The notes under the pieces are model-generated. The model saw nothing but the letters and a program-made list of their open reading frames with translations, was not told the DNA's origin and ran no database searches. A stretch of 26,461 bases of DNA from JBAXLO01 sp037134755 (GTDB lineage: Bacteria; Bacteroidota; Bacteroidia; Bacteroidales; JACABE01), in assembly GCA_037134755.1 (NCBI GenBank), contig JBAXLO010000043.1:1-26461 (forward strand), written 5' to 3'. This document shows, piece after piece, positions 23,571-26,461 of the stretch (its first letter is position 1; every line of letters begins with the position of its first letter). The translations under genes and the position numbers were made by a program.

Positions 23571-24452
23571 CTAATTCTTCACAATATATCTTTCTTGTAA
23601 ATAATCTATCCAATTTTCTAATTCAGTATTTGGGCAATGCCTGTTACAACTTATCAAAAACTCTTCGTAAGTAAGCGTTTTAAATTTATTATCATTTGTT
23701 AAAAGCGTCTCTGCGTATTCCGCTCCTGTTTGTTTGAAATGCTCATTATCTTTGGGGTATAATAGGATTAAGGATGCATGCTTAAATTCTTCATTATATT
23801 TCAACATCATACTCTCTGTTAGCATTTGATATTTCCATATTTGCCTGTAAACAACTCCTTTTAATTTACTTAATGAGGTAGTTTTATAAATATTACTTTC
23901 TTTTGCTATATGATAATATACTACATCCTGTTTATTGTTGTTATCTACCTTTTTGGAATCAACAATATGTAATCCAAACTGTGCATATTTAACTTCTATA
24001 CCTATAATACCTTTAGTATTGTCTTTATGTGTGTATTCGATATATACATTTATGGTAGGATTGTTTAATATATTAATATCATAAGGATAAATAAATTCAA
24101 TTTTAATGTTTTCATTCGAATCAATTACCGAAGTCTTATCAACTGATTTAATGCAACCTCCCATAAAATCATTTAAAACATTTTTACAGAAAGTAAGATT
24201 ATGTCTCAATGGCACAAATAAATCATAAGCTATATGTTCGCTATTTAACATTTCAGAATAGATGGAACATAAAGCGGGATGTCTTTTCTTAGCAGCATTA
24301 AATATTGAAAAACCATCATAAAAATTCTTTCCATCTAATGCATCTTTATTGGTAAGCTTAGTTTCTTGAACATTATATTCGCTACTAATATTTCGTTGCC
24401 TGTATTTTGCCTGATGCCTGTTTGCTGCAATTTTGAATTCTGAATTTTCCAT
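23571..24452 (-). CDS. PGN_0703-like PD-(D/E)XK putative restriction endonuclease
   Basis: A 293-residue cytoplasmic protein. The N-terminal YRQRNISSEYNVQET and FNAAKKRHPALCSIYSEMLNSEHIAYDLFVPL blocks and the core NPTINVYIEY...GIIGIEVKY match the PGN_0703 family of putative restriction endonucleases as I know it. The E-x-K of the PD-(D/E)XK fold is E153-V-K155. The preceding strand carries N135 where family members usually have the catalytic Asp, if my alignment is right, so activity is uncertain. The leader holds a full -7 element and an inverted repeat that could be an operator. No methylase lies beside it in the window. It follows the DUF4420-type and WTRDEL-type genes on the same strand, 257 bp downstream, consistent with a defence island. 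Confidence 0.68.
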   Translation of the reverse strand: MENSEFKIAANRHQAKYRQRNISSEYNVQETKLTNKDALDGKNFYDGFSIFNAAKKRHPALCSIYSEMLNSEHIAYDLFVPLRHNLTFCKNVLNDFMGGCIKSVDKTSVIDSNENIKIEFIYPYDINILNNPTINVYIEYTHKDNTKGIIGIEVKYAQFGLHIVDSKKVDNNNKQDVVYYHIAKESNIYKTTSLSKLKGVVYRQIWKYQMLTESMMLKYNEEFKHASLILLYPKDNEHFKQTGAEYAETLLTNDNKFKTLTYEEFLISCNRHCPNTELENWIDYLQERYIVKN

Positions 24453-24494
24453 ATACTAACCTATTTGTATGTATTTACTAATACACAATTATGT

Positions 24495-24517
24495 AATATT
24501 ACTTCTTTAGTAATATT
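24495..24517. promoter_or_regulatory. Inverted repeat at the predicted transcription start of the nuclease gene
   Basis: A perfect 9-bp arm pair (AATATTACT / AGTAATATT) with a 5-base spacer lies directly downstream of the -7 element at 24523-24530 on the minus strand, overlapping the expected start of transcription. It is a candidate operator; its AT-richness makes chance occurrence possible. Confidence 0.4.
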
Positions 24518-24522
24518 TCCCA

Positions 24523-24530
24523 CAAAAGTA
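24523..24530 (-). promoter_or_regulatory. -7 element (TACTTTTG) for the nuclease gene
   Basis: Minus-strand TACTTTTG matches TAnnTTTG, about 70 bases before the ATG at 24452. Confidence 0.5.
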
Positions 24531-24709
24531 ATGTATTAAATCCATCTTTTGAAGAAAGCTAAGATTTTATTTACGATTATTTATTTTAGAGCTTTGCTTT
24601 TAATTTTTAGCTGATATAGAAATGTTACTATGAATAGTTGGACATTTGCCTAATGTTATGTTGGTTTAATGATAATAATATTTGCTATTAAATTACATAG
24701 AATAAAGCA

Positions 24710-25774
24710 TTATATAAATAATTTATTTTTTTTATTATTATATTGTGTCTTAAATTTAGAAATAATATTTTTAATCTTTATTAAATCATAATCTTTTTGA
24801 TATTTCTCAAAATATGCTATACAAATTTGGATTACTTTAATTTCAGAGCTATCTTCAAGGAAATCTAATGTTAACATATATAAATCATCAATATCAAATT
24901 TATCATTTTTATATTCAAAATTAAATTCAGTGAATAAATCAATCTTATTAGTATTTTTAAAATACTTAGATTGAGATAAATTAGAATCTTTAAATAATAA
25001 ATAAACATCTTCTAAATTTACTATTTTAACTATTTCTTGATTACTTAGTTTATATTCTCTGAATTTACCAGGTTCTAATTGTTTTTGTTGAGAAAATCTA
25101 GAATATAAAGATACGTTTCTTCTACTATTAAGTCGTGGCTTAATACTTTCTGAGGACCAACATGCAATAGTATTAAATTGTTCGCAAAATCCGAGCACAA
25201 TAAGTGATTTCTTAGTATTCTTAATAAAGTCAAATTTATAGCTTTTGTGCAACTGAATTCTACAAACATCTGGTGAACTAAAGGGATATGCTCTTGTTAG
25301 ATTTCTAGTAAATACATAATATTCGGTATCCTCAATATTTAAGTAATACGGATTCGATCCTGTATAACTAATTTTATACTTTTCTTTTAAACTATCACAA
25401 ATTTTACTCCAAATAATATCTTGATCAATAACTATTACTCTATTATTATTTTTAGAATTTTCTTGAGAATTCAATTTATCAATAATTCTAGTATATTCTA
25501 ACGATAATTTTTGTTTATTATTAAAAAACTCATCCCAAATTGGCTGGCATTGAGCTAATCCACCATCCATTCCTTTTATCCCTTTTTCTTTCATAAATGG
25601 ATCACAAGAAATATAATTTGTCAATCGTATAGCTATAGAATTTGGAGTTCTTTCTAATAGATTTGCTAATGATATAATTTCTTGCGTTTTTGAATTAATT
25701 TTTTTATAAGGTAATTTATAATATAATTCTAAAGATAATATTAGTTCATCTCTTGTCCAAAGTCTTCTTGTCAT
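24710..25774 (-). CDS. Restriction-associated protein with WTREEL-type N-terminal domain
   Basis: A 354-residue cytoplasmic protein. The first ~85 residues carry a recognisable block: RLWTRDELILSLELYYKLPY (4-23), LLERTPNSIAIRLTNY (39-54), GIKGMDGG (65-72) and WDEFF (80-84). This domain occurs at the N-terminus of HNH and other restriction endonucleases and resembles a helix-turn-helix DNA-reading module. The remainder has a beta-rich centre (about 170-230: CRIQLHKSYKFDF, SLIVLGF, ACWSSE, RRNVSLYSRFSQQ). A helical C-terminus follows. No HNH motif is visible. It lies 18 bp after the DUF4420-type gene and is probably its operon partner, either as nuclease subunit or modification reader. Exact role not known. 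Confidence 0.62.
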   Translation of the reverse strand: MTRRLWTRDELILSLELYYKLPYKKINSKTQEIISLANLLERTPNSIAIRLTNYISCDPFMKEKGIKGMDGGLAQCQPIWDEFFNNKQKLSLEYTRIIDKLNSQENSKNNNRVIVIDQDIIWSKICDSLKEKYKISYTGSNPYYLNIEDTEYYVFTRNLTRAYPFSSPDVCRIQLHKSYKFDFIKNTKKSLIVLGFCEQFNTIACWSSESIKPRLNSRRNVSLYSRFSQQKQLEPGKFREYKLSNQEIVKIVNLEDVYLLFKDSNLSQSKYFKNTNKIDLFTEFNFEYKNDKFDIDDLYMLTLDFLEDSSEIKVIQICIAYFEKYQKDYDLIKIKNIISKFKTQYNNKKNKLFI

Positions 25775-25792
25775 ATTTTAATATTTTCTGGT

Positions 25793-26461
25793 TTATAAAG
25801 ATTCAAATAACGTTGAGTTTATCAAAGGCTTATTAATGGGTTCTATATCTGTTAAATCACAATCAAATTTAACATTACTTATTTGAGTTGGAATTTCTGA
25901 AATATTTAACTTTGGAATATCATTATAATCAAAATAATTTAAATAATCTGTGGCTGAATGATAATCAAAATAATAATCTATTGCTTTATCTATATCTTTT
26001 CCAAGAGTTATTGAAAACATTTCATCGATTTTAACTATTAAATTTTTATCAACTAAATTTTCAAAAACCCTATCTCTTAAATTGAAAATATTTAGACCTA
26101 AACCTGTTTGAGATGTAATTATAGAAGCAATAATTAATTTAGAAGAATAATTTGGATCTAATTGAAATAATGAAAAACGATGGATTCTTTTTTCTTTAGT
26201 CGTACACTTTACTTCTATTTTATCGATACCATCGTTAAAATCAAATTTTGATAAAATTGAACTATGCCATGCATTAACTAAATAATCAGGATTTTTTGAT
26301 TGTTCGATAATCAACATTTCTGCCCAAATCCCTTCAATAGATTTTGTTGGAGGTTTAGAGAAACCACGAAATAATTCTACTAATTTGTTAATCTCAAAAC
26401 GAATTTGTTCTAAATTAGGAATAACTGGTATTTTTTTTAGAATAATATATAAAATATCAAT
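25793..26461 (-). CDS. PD-(D/E)XK motif protein (DUF4420 type), 5' part beyond the window
   Basis: The frame stays open from the stop at 25793 to the window edge, giving 222 codons without their start. The ATG at 26317 is internal, because the 48 residues before it (FEINKLVELFRGF, SIEGIWAEMLII) continue the same family pattern. The catalytic part reads SKFDFNDG (D26 counted from that Met) and KIEVKCTTKEKRIHRF (E35-x-K37), the signature of the PF14390/DUF4420 PD-(D/E)XK family. Full members are about 300+ residues, so roughly a third is missing. Such proteins are known from restriction systems built with a C5 cytosine methylase, a MORC/MutL-like ATPase and a Z1 helicase; none of these is in the window, but the missing 5' neighbours are where they would be expected. 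Confidence 0.8.
   Translation of the reverse strand: MDILYIILKKIPVIPNLEQIRFEINKLVELFRGFSKPPTKSIEGIWAEMLIIEQSKNPDYLVNAWHSSILSKFDFNDGIDKIEVKCTTKEKRIHRFSLFQLDPNYSSKLIIASIITSQTGLGLNIFNLRDRVFENLVDKNLIVKIDEMFSITLGKDIDKAIDYYFDYHSATDYLNYFDYNDIPKLNISEIPTQISNVKFDCDLTDIEPINKPLINSTLFESL

Overview
The window reads as an AT-rich chromosome segment from a Bacteroidota bacterium. Supporting signs are promoter -7 elements of the form TAnnTTTG ahead of several genes, large SusC/OMP-type outer-membrane barrels with carboxypeptidase-like N-terminal domains, weak Shine-Dalgarno signals, many signal-peptide and lipoprotein leaders, and a Bacteroidota-style RAYT transposase. The exact taxon cannot be read from the sequence.

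Layout. (1) 1-4340: polyamine and arginine metabolism. A deoxyhypusine-synthase-like protein and a short arginine-decarboxylase-type enzyme lie on the minus strand, and ornithine aminotransferase (rocD) lies divergently on the plus strand. (2) 4400-6850: two tandem, closely related GNAT-type acyltransferase paralogs, each followed by its own strong terminator. (3) 6900-9260: a small lipoprotein, an M23/LysM cell-wall peptidase, a 650-bp gene-free stretch with seven 41-bp tandem repeats, and an Hpt-like protein that lacks the phospho-accepting histidine. (4) 9290-13870: a tight pair of outer-membrane proteins (a TonB-receptor-like barrel with reduced plug, and a two-barrel protein ending in a PagL-like lipid A deacylase domain), plus a two-pore-helix-type potassium channel. 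(5) 13928-17833: thioredoxin reductase (trxB) and a divergent TonB-dependent receptor of the OMP_b-brl_3 type. (6) 17868-19700: a compact operon of two small lipoproteins and a YgiC/glutathionylspermidine-synthase-like ATP-grasp ligase. (7) 19877-21763: acetyl-CoA synthetase (acs). (8) 21824-22700: a RAYT (REP-associated Y1 transposase) whose own coding region carries three copies of its probable REP palindrome, with two more copies just upstream. (9) 22701-26461: a lipoprotein of unknown role, then the start of a defence island: a PGN_0703-like PD-(D/E)XK nuclease, a protein with a restriction-associated N-terminal domain, and a PD-(D/E)XK motif (DUF4420-type) protein cut by the window end.

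The most interesting signals are the RAYT that encodes its own REP hairpins as an in-frame peptide repeat (ETLHATS), the lipoprotein/ATP-grasp operon with a Gly-rich lipoprotein tail that could be the ligase substrate, the tandem 41-bp palindromic repeat array, the OMP fused to a PagL-like domain, and the truncated restriction locus at the right edge, whose decisive partners should lie just outside the window. Product assignments come from motif recognition by eye. No database search was run.
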